Shown: positions 8,442-15,006, counted from the stretch's first letter. The stretch: 21,073 nucleotides of DNA from Bacteroidales bacterium (GCA_023231065.1 JALNWE010000052.1:1-21073), one strand, 5' to 3'. Program-made: numbers and translations. Notes: generated by a model not told the origin, from the sequence alone.

Positions 8442-9371
8442 CTATATAGCAGCGGCCATAATAATACTGGCTTGCTTTGATTCTTCTGTGTCAGAACGGG
8501 AAGTAAGGACAATGGGGGCCGCGGCGCCCAGGATGACAGCAGCTAATTTGGCATTGGCCGAAAACCCAAAGGCTTTATACAGTATATTCCCTGCTTCAAT
8601 ATCCGGAACAACCAGCAGATCTGCATCCCCAGCAACTTCACTAACAATTCCCTTATGCTTTGCGCTGGCAGGGCTCACTGCATTGTCGTATGCCAGTGGC
8701 CCATCAATGATACAATTTTTTATCTGGCCCCGTTGGCCCATTTTCGATAATTGGGCGGCTTCGAGGGTAGCAGGCATGGCTTCATTGACCATTTCGACAG
8801 CGGCCAACACAGCTACTTTTGGTCTGGCATACCCAAGTTTATTCATAAAATCAACAGCATTGGCAGTGAGCGCCACTTTAGTCTTGAAATCAGGAGCCGG
8901 AATCATCGCGGCATCTGTCAATCCCAACAACTTATGGTAGGTGGGCACTTCAAAAAGAGCAAAATGTGAAAGGACATCCCCTTTGCGGAGACCAATTTCT
9001 TTATCCAAAACCCCCCGCAGGAAAGTCTGGGTCGGAACATTTCCTTTCATCAGGATATCAGCTTCCTTGTTGCGGACCATCTTCACTGCTATCTTGACTG
9101 AATTCGTATCCACTTCCTCGTGGATAATTTTCATGTCGCTTACATCGAGTTTAAATTTCTTCGCGATTTCATTGATTTTCTTTTCATTCCCAACAAGAAT
9201 GGCGTCAACAAGACCCATCTTATGAACAGCACAGATGGCTTCGAGACAATGTTCGTCATGTGCAACAGCTACCGCCAGCTTTTTTTTCTTTCCCGATTTA
9301 GTAGCCAAAGCGTTAAGATCAGTAAGTTTTGTCAAACAAGTAGTCACAGTTTTTTCCGTGGTCGTTGTCAT
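8442..9371 (-). CDS. ptb: Phosphate butyryltransferase
   Basis: Converts butyryl-CoA (or isobutyryl-/2-methylbutyryl-/isovaleryl-CoA) plus phosphate to the acyl phosphate used by Buk; cytoplasmic. It belongs to the phosphate acetyl/butyryltransferase family (PF01515). The 309 aa length and the pairing with buk point to Ptb and not Pta. Family-like segments include LMKGNVPTQTFLRGVLDKEIGLR with the downstream LSHFALFEVP, and near the C-terminus LVVPDIEAGNILYKAF and LTSRSDTEESKQASI. The N-terminal 20 residues are Thr-rich. The ATG at 9371 is preceded by a strong TAGGAGG ribosome-binding site at 10-nt spacing, unusual among the genes here. It is first in the ptb-permease-buk operon. Its promoter and a palindrome lie in the region shared with divergent tnaA. 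Confidence 0.94.
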   Translation of the reverse strand: MTTTTEKTVTTCLTKLTDLNALATKSGKKKKLAVAVAHDEHCLEAICAVHKMGLVDAILVGNEKKINEIAKKFKLDVSDMKIIHEEVDTNSVKIAVKMVRNKEADILMKGNVPTQTFLRGVLDKEIGLRKGDVLSHFALFEVPTYHKLLGLTDAAMIPAPDFKTKVALTANAVDFMNKLGYARPKVAVLAAVEMVNEAMPATLEAAQLSKMGQRGQIKNCIIDGPLAYDNAVSPASAKHKGIVSEVAGDADLLVVPDIEAGNILYKAFGFSANAKLAAVILGAAAPIVLTSRSDTEESKQASIIMAAAI

Positions 9372-9399
9372 GTCTATCTTTCCTCCTAAATTTTTAATG

Positions 9400-9417
9400 T
9401 TGTTAACTGTTTAACAA
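9400..9417. promoter_or_regulatory. Palindrome in the ptb leader, candidate operator
   Basis: TTGTTAA-CTGT-TTAACAA is a perfect inverted repeat with 7-bp arms. It lies between the predicted ptb promoter and the ptb ribosome-binding site, 80-100 bp upstream of the tnaA promoter. The TTG-N12-CAA outline resembles the general form of Crp/Fnr-family operators, but the regulator is not identified. Confidence 0.5.
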
Positions 9418-9432
9418 TTGAATATCAGATGG

Positions 9433-9440
9433 CAAACCTA
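9433..9440 (-). promoter_or_regulatory. Candidate promoter (-7 element) of ptb-permease-buk
   Basis: On the minus strand TAGGTTTG matches TAnnTTTG. CTTG, a partial -33 element, lies 20 nt upstream. The distance to the ptb ATG gives a leader of roughly 55-60 nt that contains the palindrome and the strong AGGAGG site. Confidence 0.55.
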
Positions 9441-9497
9441 CATGAATTTTAGCAAACTGGCAAGCGCTTTCTAAAATAATTGATCCGAAATTTTTTC

Positions 9498-9505
9498 TAA
9501 CTTTG
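9498..9505 (+). promoter_or_regulatory. Candidate promoter (-7 element) of tnaA
   Basis: TAACTTTG matches TAnnTTTG exactly, 24 nt before the ATG at 9530. The -33 region is weak (ATTG 15 nt upstream). The element overlaps a possible TTG start at 9503 and argues against that start. Confidence 0.55.
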
Positions 9506-9529
9506 CAGCAACTTGTAAAACTATGTGAT

Positions 9530-10903
9530 ATGGAATTACCCTTTTCTGAATCCTATAAGATCAAGATGGTTGAAACCATCAGAAAAAGCAGTCGCGAAGA
9601 ACGCGAAAAATGGATCAAGGAAGCTGGATATAACCTTTTCAACCTGAAAAGTGAACAGGTTTTTATAGACCTGCTGACTGATTCAGGGACCGGGGCCATG
9701 AGTGATAAACAATGGTCCGAATTGATGCTGGGCGATGAAAGCTATGCCGGGGCTTCTTCTTTTTACAAAATGAAAAATGCCATCAGGGAGCTTCTTGGAT
9801 TTGAATATTTTCTTCCAACCCATCAGGGCAGGGCAGCTGAAAATGTCTTGTTTTCGGTGTTGATCCACGAAGGAGATATCATCCCTGGCAATTCGCATTT
9901 TGACACAACAAAAGGGCACATCGAATTCCGTAAGGCATCCGCAACAGATTGCACCATTGATGAGGCGTTTGATACAACCATAATCCATCCTTTCAAAGGC
10001 AATGTTGACCCGGAGAAGCTTGAAAAGGTTTTGAAAGCCCAGGGGAATAAAATTCCATTCATTATCATTACAATAACCTGTAATTCTTCAGGAGGGCAAC
10101 CCGTTTCAATGGCCAACCTGAAAATGGTCAGGCAACTTGCTGATAAATATGGGAAAATGGTTGTTTTTGATTCCGCCAGATTTGCTGAAAATGCTTACTT
10201 CATCAAGATGAGGGAAGCAGGTTATCAGGATAAGACAATCCGTGAAATTGTCCTGGAAATGTTTTCCTATGCTGATGTGATGACCATGAGCTCAAAAAAG
10301 GATGCCATCGTGAACATGGGCGGGTTCATCGCAATGAACAGCAAGGAGTTATATTCCAAAGCAAGCGTTTTTAATATCATGTTCGAAGGGTATGTGACGT
10401 ATGGCGGAATGTCGGGTCGGGATATGAACGCATTGGCCCAGGGACTATATGATGGCACTGAATTCGAATACCTGAATACCCGTATCAAACAGGTGGAATA
10501 TCTCGGAAGCCGGTTGATGGAATTCGGTATTCCCGTGCAGCAACCCATCGGTGGCCATGCGGTTTTCGTGGATGCAAAACGGTTTCTCCCCAATCTGCCC
10601 AAGGAACAATTCCAGGCTCAGACCCTGGCAATTGAACTATACCGTGAAGCCGGAGTCAGGGGAGTGGAAATCGGCGCTTTATTGGCTGACCGGGATCCGG
10701 TAACGCGAAAAGACCGTTATCCTGAGTTGGAGCTTATGCGACTTGCCATACCTCGTCGCGTTTATACCAATAACCACATGGACGTTGTAGCTGCTGCCCT
10801 GAAGAATATCTGGGACCGCCGTGAAACCATCACCAGGGGCCTTAAGATTGTTGAAGAAGCGCCCATCATGCGTCATTTTACCGTAACCCTGGATCTCGCC
10901 TGA
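9530..10903 (+). CDS. tnaA: Tryptophanase (PLP beta-eliminating lyase)
   Basis: Splits L-tryptophan to indole, pyruvate and ammonium (also acts on Ser/Cys); cytoplasmic PLP enzyme. Seen: IDLLTDSGTGAMSD (residues 46-59), GDESYAG (69-74, active-site Tyr), PTHQGRAAEN (96-105), DSARFAENAYFIK (214-226), and SSKKDA (254-259) with the PLP lysine K257. Several residues favour tryptophanase over tyrosine phenol-lyase. HFDTTKGH carries an Asp where TPL has Thr, VEIG replaces the MERG that holds TPL's substrate-binding Arg, and the C-terminus has MRHFT, matching the RHFT of E. coli TnaA. I chose the ATG at 9530 (457 aa) over an in-frame TTG at 9503, because the family N-terminus begins near ELPFSESYKIK and the TTG lies inside the predicted promoter. 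It is divergent from ptb. No tnaC-like leader or adjacent tnaB is seen. Confidence 0.92.
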   Translation: MELPFSESYKIKMVETIRKSSREEREKWIKEAGYNLFNLKSEQVFIDLLTDSGTGAMSDKQWSELMLGDESYAGASSFYKMKNAIRELLGFEYFLPTHQGRAAENVLFSVLIHEGDIIPGNSHFDTTKGHIEFRKASATDCTIDEAFDTTIIHPFKGNVDPEKLEKVLKAQGNKIPFIIITITCNSSGGQPVSMANLKMVRQLADKYGKMVVFDSARFAENAYFIKMREAGYQDKTIREIVLEMFSYADVMTMSSKKDAIVNMGGFIAMNSKELYSKASVFNIMFEGYVTYGGMSGRDMNALAQGLYDGTEFEYLNTRIKQVEYLGSRLMEFGIPVQQPIGGHAVFVDAKRFLPNLPKEQFQAQTLAIELYREAGVRGVEIGALLADRDPVTRKDRYPELELMRLAIPRRVYTNNHMDVVAAALKNIWDRRETITRGLKIVEEAPIMRHFTVTLDLA

Positions 10904-10958
10904 TCCTGAACTTCGTTACCTTCATTTACGCTAAATAAAATCGAACCATCTTCAACCC

Positions 10959-11519
10959 ATGAGTTTTTTCGAAATCTTTCTGATTGGAGTCGGCCTGTCG
11001 ATGGATTGTTTTGCCGTATCCCTGGGATTTGGGGCAAGCCGCCGGTTTATGTGGAAAGATATTTTACTCATGTCTTTCCTTTTTGGATTTTTCCAGGGAT
11101 CCATGACTTTTATCGGGTGGTTGGCCGGGAACAGCATACAAACCCTGATAGCCGCCCTGGATCACTGGATCGCATTTGGGCTCCTGTCTTTCATCGGGTT
11201 AAAAATGATTTGGCAATCGGTCCGTGAAAAAGAGAAAAAAGAGATCATGAATATCCGGAAATTCTCTGTTTTATTGACCGCCTCCATAGCGACGAGCATC
11301 GATGCCCTGATCACCGGTGTCGGATTTGGCTTCATCAAAGTCAATATCATGCTGGCAGCCATTGTAATTGCCCTGACTACTTTTCTGATTTCGGTTATTG
11401 GCGCTAAACTGGGAGAAAAAACCACTTTTATCCCGGCCCGGTGGGCTGAACTTTTTGGAGGGCTCGTCCTTATCGCGATCGGTATTAAAATCGTCCTGGA
11501 ACACTTGTCGGTTATTTAA
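10959..11519 (+). CDS. mntP: Putative manganese efflux pump MntP
   Basis: Small inner-membrane exporter of Mn2+ (MntP/DUF204, PF02659), made of two homologous three-helix halves. Six hydrophobic segments are visible. Each half carries the conserved acidic motif: GLSMDCFAVSLG with D16 and ATSIDALITGVGFG with D115. The KEKKEIMNIRK stretch (about 91-101) is the cytoplasmic linker between the halves. The 186 aa length matches the family. It follows tnaA by 55 nt on the same strand, so it could be read from the tnaA promoter, and no TAnnTTTG element is seen in the gap. The yybP-ykoY manganese riboswitch often found before mntP in other phyla is not recognisable here. Confidence 0.9.
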   Translation: MSFFEIFLIGVGLSMDCFAVSLGFGASRRFMWKDILLMSFLFGFFQGSMTFIGWLAGNSIQTLIAALDHWIAFGLLSFIGLKMIWQSVREKEKKEIMNIRKFSVLLTASIATSIDALITGVGFGFIKVNIMLAAIVIALTTFLISVIGAKLGEKTTFIPARWAELFGGLVLIAIGIKIVLEHLSVI

Positions 11520-11566
11520 CCTTTTCTGTCACCTGCTACACGGTTGACCTCCACCCGATATTTTAT

Positions 11567-11574
11567 TACCTTTG
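11567..11574 (+). promoter_or_regulatory. Candidate promoter of queD
   Basis: TACCTTTG matches TAnnTTTG, with GTTG 20 nt upstream as the -33 element. It ends 19 nt before the queD ATG, giving a short leader. Confidence 0.6.
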
Positions 11575-11593
11575 CACTTATAACCATTTCGAG

Positions 11594-12040
11594 ATGGGCC
11601 ACATCCGCATAACCAAGGAATTTAGATTTGAAGCAGCCCATGCCCTGTGGGGACATGATGGCCCCTGCAAAAACATTCATGGCCATTCCTATGAATTGAC
11701 CGTTACGGTCATGGGCGCTCCGGATACCAACCCCGAATCAGCCAAACTGGGTATGGTGATGGATTTTGGCGATTTAAAAAAGATCGTTAACAACCGTATT
11801 GTCGACCAGTTCGATCATGCTTTACTTTTAAACAAAAACCAGGGGAATGAAGCAATACATAAAGCAGAAGAACCATTTGGTAAAGTTGTATTCCTTCCCT
11901 ATCAACCAACCAGTGAAAATTTTCTCCTCGATTTTGCAGCCAGGATAAAAGAAGCTTTACCTTCCGGGGTGAAGCTTCACAGCATACGGTTACGCGAAAC
12001 CAATAGCTCTTTTGCAGAATGGTTTTCAGAAGATAATTAG
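11594..12040 (+). CDS. queD: 6-carboxytetrahydropterin synthase (QueD / 6-pyruvoyl-tetrahydropterin synthase family)
   Basis: Converts 7,8-dihydroneopterin triphosphate to 6-carboxy-5,6,7,8-tetrahydropterin, the second step of queuosine (7-deazaguanine) synthesis. Seen: the zinc ligands H16 (EAAHAL) and H29/H31 (HGH), the catalytic cysteine C25 in the CxxxHGH motif diagnostic of QueD, the VMDFGDLK segment, FDHALLLN with the catalytic His, and PTSENF near the C-terminus. Length 148 aa. The region between residues 70 and 105 is slightly longer than in E. coli QueD (about 120 aa). It has its own promoter, so it is probably not in an operon with mntP, and it converges on the anti-sigma gene 9 nt away. 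queC, queE and queF are not in the window. A biopterin-type PTPS role is less likely because of the CxxxHGH motif. Confidence 0.9.
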   Translation: MGHIRITKEFRFEAAHALWGHDGPCKNIHGHSYELTVTVMGAPDTNPESAKLGMVMDFGDLKKIVNNRIVDQFDHALLLNKNQGNEAIHKAEEPFGKVVFLPYQPTSENFLLDFAARIKEALPSGVKLHSIRLRETNSSFAEWFSEDN

Positions 12041-12049
12041 CTTTTTTTG

Positions 12050-12637
12050 CTATTTTGTTTTTTCGCTTTTTTCTATCAGGTGGACATCTGTATAGAAATC
12101 CTCTTCATCCAGGATGATGATATGAGAAGAATCCGGTTTGATATGCTGATCATACCAGGAGGGTAAAAAATTGTCATTCCCCTCAGAATGAGCCGGGGGC
12201 GCGACCCGTAAGAGGTAATGACCGGGTTCCACATCAGGAAATTGAAAATACCCGTTTTTATCGATGGTCACCGTACGATAATGGTCTATTGTATCAAACG
12301 GTAAAACTTTGTCTTCAACACTGAAAAGGATAGCGGTCCCGCCACACAACCTGGATTCATCGGTATAAGCATGTCCGCGGATAACATGACGATCATGCGT
12401 TGTGAAATACAGAATGGTCAGTATGAGAATAATGGAAGCTGCTGCAAGGGAAGTAAAAGTATTTATTAGCCAGGGAGACGGTTTTATAAAAGCCTCAAAA
12501 CGATCCCAGAAGCCTTCAGCTTTAGGTTCCGGGTGGAGATCGTTTTGAAGCTTTTCCCAAACTTGACTGGGAGGGACCGGAGAAAAATCAGAGAACGATT
12601 TCCTGAATTTCTCTTCTATGTTATCAGGTTTTTCCAT
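12050..12637 (-). CDS. Probable membrane-anchored anti-sigma factor partner with C-terminal beta-sandwich-like domain
   Basis: I do not recognise a named family. The N-terminus (residues 10-34, FRKSFSDFSPVPPSQVWEKLQNDL) resembles the cytoplasmic start of many Bacteroidota anti-sigma partners. One clear transmembrane helix follows (about 57-79, rich in Leu/Ile/Ala). The remaining part, about 115 residues, would lie outside the cytoplasmic membrane. It has a pattern like carboxypeptidase-regulatory or SpaA-type folds: VIRGHAYTD, then TVTIDKNGYFQFPDVEPGHYLLRV. The gene starts 5 nt after the ECF sigma stop, so it is co-transcribed and likely translationally coupled. Sigma binding is inferred from position, topology and N-terminal character; no zinc-binding ZAS motif (HxxxCxxC) is present. 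Length 195 aa. Confidence 0.6.
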   Translation of the reverse strand: MEKPDNIEEKFRKSFSDFSPVPPSQVWEKLQNDLHPEPKAEGFWDRFEAFIKPSPWLINTFTSLAAASIILILTILYFTTHDRHVIRGHAYTDESRLCGGTAILFSVEDKVLPFDTIDHYRTVTIDKNGYFQFPDVEPGHYLLRVAPPAHSEGNDNFLPSWYDQHIKPDSSHIIILDEEDFYTDVHLIEKSEKTK

Positions 12638-12642
12638 CTCTT

Positions 12643-13185
12643 TTATTTATCACTGATCCCAATTGCCGCCAGCCTCTTTCTGATTAAAACCTTTGCCCGG
12701 TGTAAGTGGCTCTTGGAAGTGTTTTCGTTAATACCCAGCATTTCTCCAATCTCATAATGACTATATCCTTCCACGACAAAAAGATTAAAAACAGTCCGAA
12801 AACCCACAGGAAGTTCATGAATTATCCTGAGCATTTCTTCTGTTGTCAATATAGACAGTGCATCCTCCGAAAAAGTTGCAGATGAGACTACTTCATTCAG
12901 GCCAACTTCCAAATTATTCTTTATATGAGCGGTGCAATAATTGAGGGCAGTCGTTACCATGATCCGACGCATCCATCCTTCGAGCGATCCATCTCCGCGA
13001 AAGTGATGTAGTTTACAAAATATACGAATGAACCCCTCTTGCAACAGATCCTCTGCATCATCAGCATTACTCGCGTAACGCAAACAAATTCCGTACATGG
13101 TAGGCGCATAGCGTTGATAGAGTAATTTCTGAGAAGCCGCCTCCCGCTTTAAACACCGGGATACCAGGTCCAGCTCTGCATCCAT
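12643..13185 (-). CDS. ECF-type RNA polymerase sigma factor (sigma-70 family)
   Basis: Alternative sigma factor that directs RNA polymerase to a small regulon, probably responding to an envelope signal through the downstream membrane protein. Region 2 covers residues about 20-85: YQRYAPTMYGICLRYASNADDAEDLLQEGFIRIF, then GSLEGWMRRIMVTTALNY, both classic ECF sequence. Region 4 is near the C-terminus: LPVGFRTVFNLFVVEGYSHYEIGEMLGI with the helix-turn-helix, then TSKSHLHRAKVLIRKRL. I chose the ATG at 13185 (180 aa, MDAELDLVSRC) and not an upstream ATG at 13287. The upstream 34 residues do not look like sigma sequence, and they cover a palindrome and the end of the tetR gene. Target promoters and signal are unknown. 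Confidence 0.9.
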   Translation of the reverse strand: MDAELDLVSRCLKREAASQKLLYQRYAPTMYGICLRYASNADDAEDLLQEGFIRIFCKLHHFRGDGSLEGWMRRIMVTTALNYCTAHIKNNLEVGLNEVVSSATFSEDALSILTTEEMLRIIHELPVGFRTVFNLFVVEGYSHYEIGEMLGINENTSKSHLHRAKVLIRKRLAAIGISDK

Positions 13186-13260
13186 AAATAGCAAATTGTT
13201 CGGATTCTGAAGGTAAAAGTAAATCTTTTTTTTAATACCGGGCAAGAAAGATTTAGGTCC

Positions 13261-13275
13261 ATGCCTGCCAGGCAT
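13261..13275. promoter_or_regulatory. Palindrome between tetR and the sigma factor gene
   Basis: ATGCCTG-C-CAGGCAT is a perfect inverted repeat with 7-bp arms and a single central base. It lies just past the tetR stop and about 75 nt before the sigma factor start. It could be an operator, part of a terminator stem (no T-tract follows), or a copy of a GCCTGCCAGGC-type dispersed palindrome. Confidence 0.4.
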
Positions 13276-13279
13276 AAAT

Positions 13280-13912
13280 TTAAACAATGCTAATCCGTGA
13301 CAGGTTCAATCTTTCTGAAAATTTTTTAAAAAACTGACGGCCTTTTTCACTCAGGATCCCTTGAATATGGTAAACGAACCCTTCATTCAATATTTTGAAT
13401 GAAATCAGTTCTTCCTGCGTAAACAAATCATTGGTAAGAATGCTTTCTGTGCTATGGACATGCAATTTGGCAATGATTTTCGCATTCAGCTCTTTACGGT
13501 AAAAGCCCTCTTTCTTGCCTTTTAAAATATTATCATGGACCGATTCGAAGAAATGTTTGCGACGGATGTATTTTATCTCCATAAAAAGATCCGGATAGTA
13601 CTTGTGTATGTCATATTCCATAGCGGGATTATATTCCTTCAGAAAAGTATGGATGATCTTGTATAACTCAAATAATTCCTCGATGGCATTCAGGTTTTTA
13701 TGTTCAACCGAAGATATAAAACCGTAACGCGAGTCCTGTTCCCGGAGCAATATCTGTCGTACAAGATCTTCCTTGTCCCGAAAATGTTCATACAGCGTCT
13801 TTTTAGATATCCCCAGCCTTGAGGCTACATCGTCCATCGTCACGCTTTTAATCCCATAACGCTGATAAAGTTTTTGGGCCTGCTCAATGATTAACCTTTC
13901 TTTTTGATCCAT
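13280..13912 (-). CDS. TetR family transcriptional regulator (1)
   Basis: One-component repressor or activator. The N-terminal TetR DNA-binding domain covers residues about 6-55: YGIKSVTMDDVASRLGISKKTLYEHFRDKEDLV has the typical helix-turn-helix plus the KKTLYxHFxxKExL signature. The C-terminal ligand-binding part (60-210) is helical, has the YYPDLF segment, and does not reveal its effector. Length 210 aa. It is clearly related to the second TetR at 14140-14784: similar HTH, equal spacing from the start, and a shared YDxxKYYPD motif. Its ATG at 13912 is only 4 nt after a TATCTTTG -7 element, so the message may be nearly leaderless. Upstream is an operator-like stretch resembling that of the paralogue. 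No efflux pump, the usual TetR target, is adjacent; the ECF sigma gene follows. Confidence 0.9.
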   Translation of the reverse strand: MDQKERLIIEQAQKLYQRYGIKSVTMDDVASRLGISKKTLYEHFRDKEDLVRQILLREQDSRYGFISSVEHKNLNAIEELFELYKIIHTFLKEYNPAMEYDIHKYYPDLFMEIKYIRRKHFFESVHDNILKGKKEGFYRKELNAKIIAKLHVHSTESILTNDLFTQEELISFKILNEGFVYHIQGILSEKGRQFFKKFSERLNLSRISIV

Positions 13913-13916
13913 TTTG

Positions 13917-13924
13917 CAAAGATA
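13917..13924 (-). promoter_or_regulatory. Candidate promoter (-7 element) of the first tetR
   Basis: On the minus strand TATCTTTG matches TAnnTTTG. Only four bases (CAAA) separate it from the ATG, which implies a very short or absent leader. No good -33 TTTG is seen. Confidence 0.45.
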
Positions 13925-13937
13925 TGAAGTTGGAAAC

Positions 13938-13962
13938 GTTTTTACCCTGTAAAGTTTTTACC
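13938..13962. promoter_or_regulatory. Operator-like direct and inverted repeats upstream of the first tetR
   Basis: Two exact copies of GTTTTTACC lie 16 bp apart (13938-13946 and 13954-13962). They overlap a palindrome, GTAAA-GTT-TTTAC (13949-13961), and the 8-mer TTACCCTG (13942-13949) that recurs upstream of the second tetR. It lies where the -33 region and upstream flank of the tetR promoter should be, a good site for repression. The rest of this 227-bp gap (13963-14139) shows nothing I recognise. Confidence 0.5.
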
Positions 13963-14139
13963 TTCCATCACTACAGCTTATCTATGGTCCACAAGTAACC
14001 ATTGGTATAAATGTGATTGTATGTATGACCTGAAAATGAACTTGCTATAGGATTACAGGCGTTGTGCCTTGCGGGAATCAGGAAACAATATAATACAAAA
14101 CCGAATGAGTGTCGTAATAATCCGGAATTTTAACAGAGG

Positions 14140-14784
14140 TTAACTGAATTTTTTAAAATTAAATTTCCGTTTTTGCTTTTCATAATATTCAATTCCCTCT
14201 GGATTGGCAATTCCCCGGATAAAGTTGTCGAACATAACTTCAAAAAGCGTTTGAAATGAAAATTTATCGGCAGGAAAAAACTCCGGATTATGAAGATCGA
14301 TCAGACGCCTGATATACAGCCTTGCGATCAGCTCGATACTCAGGTCGTCGCGGTACATCCCCTGGCTGATACCTTTCTGAATGTTGATCTGTATCTTTTG
14401 ATAGATGAATTCGATGCGTTCATCAACATGCTTGTGGTAAATATCAGGGTAATATTTTTTCAGGTCAAAAGTCATAGCAGGACTGACATCCTGAAAACGA
14501 TCGCCTACTTCACGACTGACAATGAGAAGGATATCAATGGCATTGACCCCTTCGAAATTATTCTGGTCAAATATGATCTCAAAATTCTGACGTTCCAGTT
14601 CCAATAATTTTTCAACCAGTTGGTTTTTACTGGTTACATATTGGTAAAGCTTCTTTTTCGATATTCCAATATCCCGGCAAATGTCATCCATTGAAACACT
14701 TCTGACACCATATTTATAAAATAATTCCCTGACCCGTTCTAGAATATCAATAAATGAAGTTTCCATCCTGATCGTATTAATCAT
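14140..14784 (-). CDS. TetR family transcriptional regulator (2)
   Basis: Paralogue of the TetR at 13280-13912. The DNA-binding domain is at residues about 12-57: YGVRSVSMDDICRDIGISKKKLYQYVTSKNQLV. The C-terminal helical part contains FDLKKYYPDIYHKH, corresponding to YDIHKYYPDLF in the first copy, so both probably descend from one duplication and may sense related ligands. Length 214 aa from the ATG at 14784. The internal ATG at 14766 (METSFIDI) would give exactly the same distance to the HTH as in the first copy and is an equally good start; neither has a clear ribosome-binding site. A consensus-like promoter and a palindromic operator candidate lie directly upstream, suggesting autoregulation. 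The target genes are not obvious. Confidence 0.9.
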   Translation of the reverse strand: MINTIRMETSFIDILERVRELFYKYGVRSVSMDDICRDIGISKKKLYQYVTSKNQLVEKLLELERQNFEIIFDQNNFEGVNAIDILLIVSREVGDRFQDVSPAMTFDLKKYYPDIYHKHVDERIEFIYQKIQINIQKGISQGMYRDDLSIELIARLYIRRLIDLHNPEFFPADKFSFQTLFEVMFDNFIRGIANPEGIEYYEKQKRKFNFKKFS

Positions 14785-14814
14785 TGTTAATGCATTGAAT
14801 ACAGGCGATATCTA

Positions 14815-14837
14815 CCAGGTAAAAAAAGTTACCCTGG
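14815..14837. promoter_or_regulatory. Operator-like palindrome upstream of the second tetR
   Basis: Arms CCAGGTAA and TTACCCTGG face each other around AAAAAG. They are complementary except for one extra C. The site is just downstream of the predicted -7 element, in the leader of the tetR gene. It shares TTACCCTG with the upstream region of the other tetR in the same orientation. Confidence 0.5.
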
Positions 14838-14849
14838 ATTTTATAGGTG

Positions 14850-14857
14850 CAAATATA
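14850..14857 (-). promoter_or_regulatory. Candidate promoter of the second tetR
   Basis: On the minus strand TATATTTG matches TAnnTTTG, with a full TTTG 21 nt upstream (14879-14882 on the plus strand). It is one of the better two-part matches in the window. The leader of about 60 nt contains the palindrome. Confidence 0.6.
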
Positions 14858-14947
14858 GTAAAAGGGATTTAGCAGAAACAAAACAAGGTTAAAGAGTTTC
14901 TCTATAACAACAACATATTTGTCTGATAGTCAATGATTGAGCCCACT

Positions 14948-15006
14948 CCGAAAACTACTTTTCACCGCCAAGTCGCTAAGGCGCAAAATTTTAAATAATT
15001 GAATAT
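14948..15006 (+). repeat. Dispersed intergenic repeat, copy 2
   Basis: Same 59-bp element and orientation as 5023-5081. The five differences found by hand are all transitions (C/T or A/G). It lies 47 nt before the M14 peptidase gene, just upstream of its -7 element, in the 269-bp gap between divergent tetR and the peptidase. The remainder of that gap holds the tetR promoter and operator and AT-rich sequence. Confidence 0.85.

Noticed and set aside
8488..8940. Plus-strand open frame of 150 codons opposite ptb
   Set aside because: Antisense shadow of a conserved enzyme; its Ala/Ser-rich composition follows from the ptb codons.
9503..9529. TTG start extending tnaA by nine residues
   Set aside because: It overlaps the TAACTTTG promoter element, and the family N-terminus fits the ATG at 9530.
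10904..10958. Manganese riboswitch before mntP
   Set aside because: The gap is only 55 nt, too short for the yybP-ykoY structure, and no matching stems were seen.
12036..12072. Possible terminator between queD and the anti-sigma gene
   Set aside because: TAGC-T7-GCTA gives only a 4-bp stem; the T-rich run mostly codes for the lysine-rich C-terminus of the opposite gene.
13186..13287. 34-residue N-terminal extension of the ECF sigma factor
   Set aside because: Residues do not resemble sigma sequence, the region holds a palindrome and overlaps the tetR stop, and MDAELDLVSRC is a typical ECF start.
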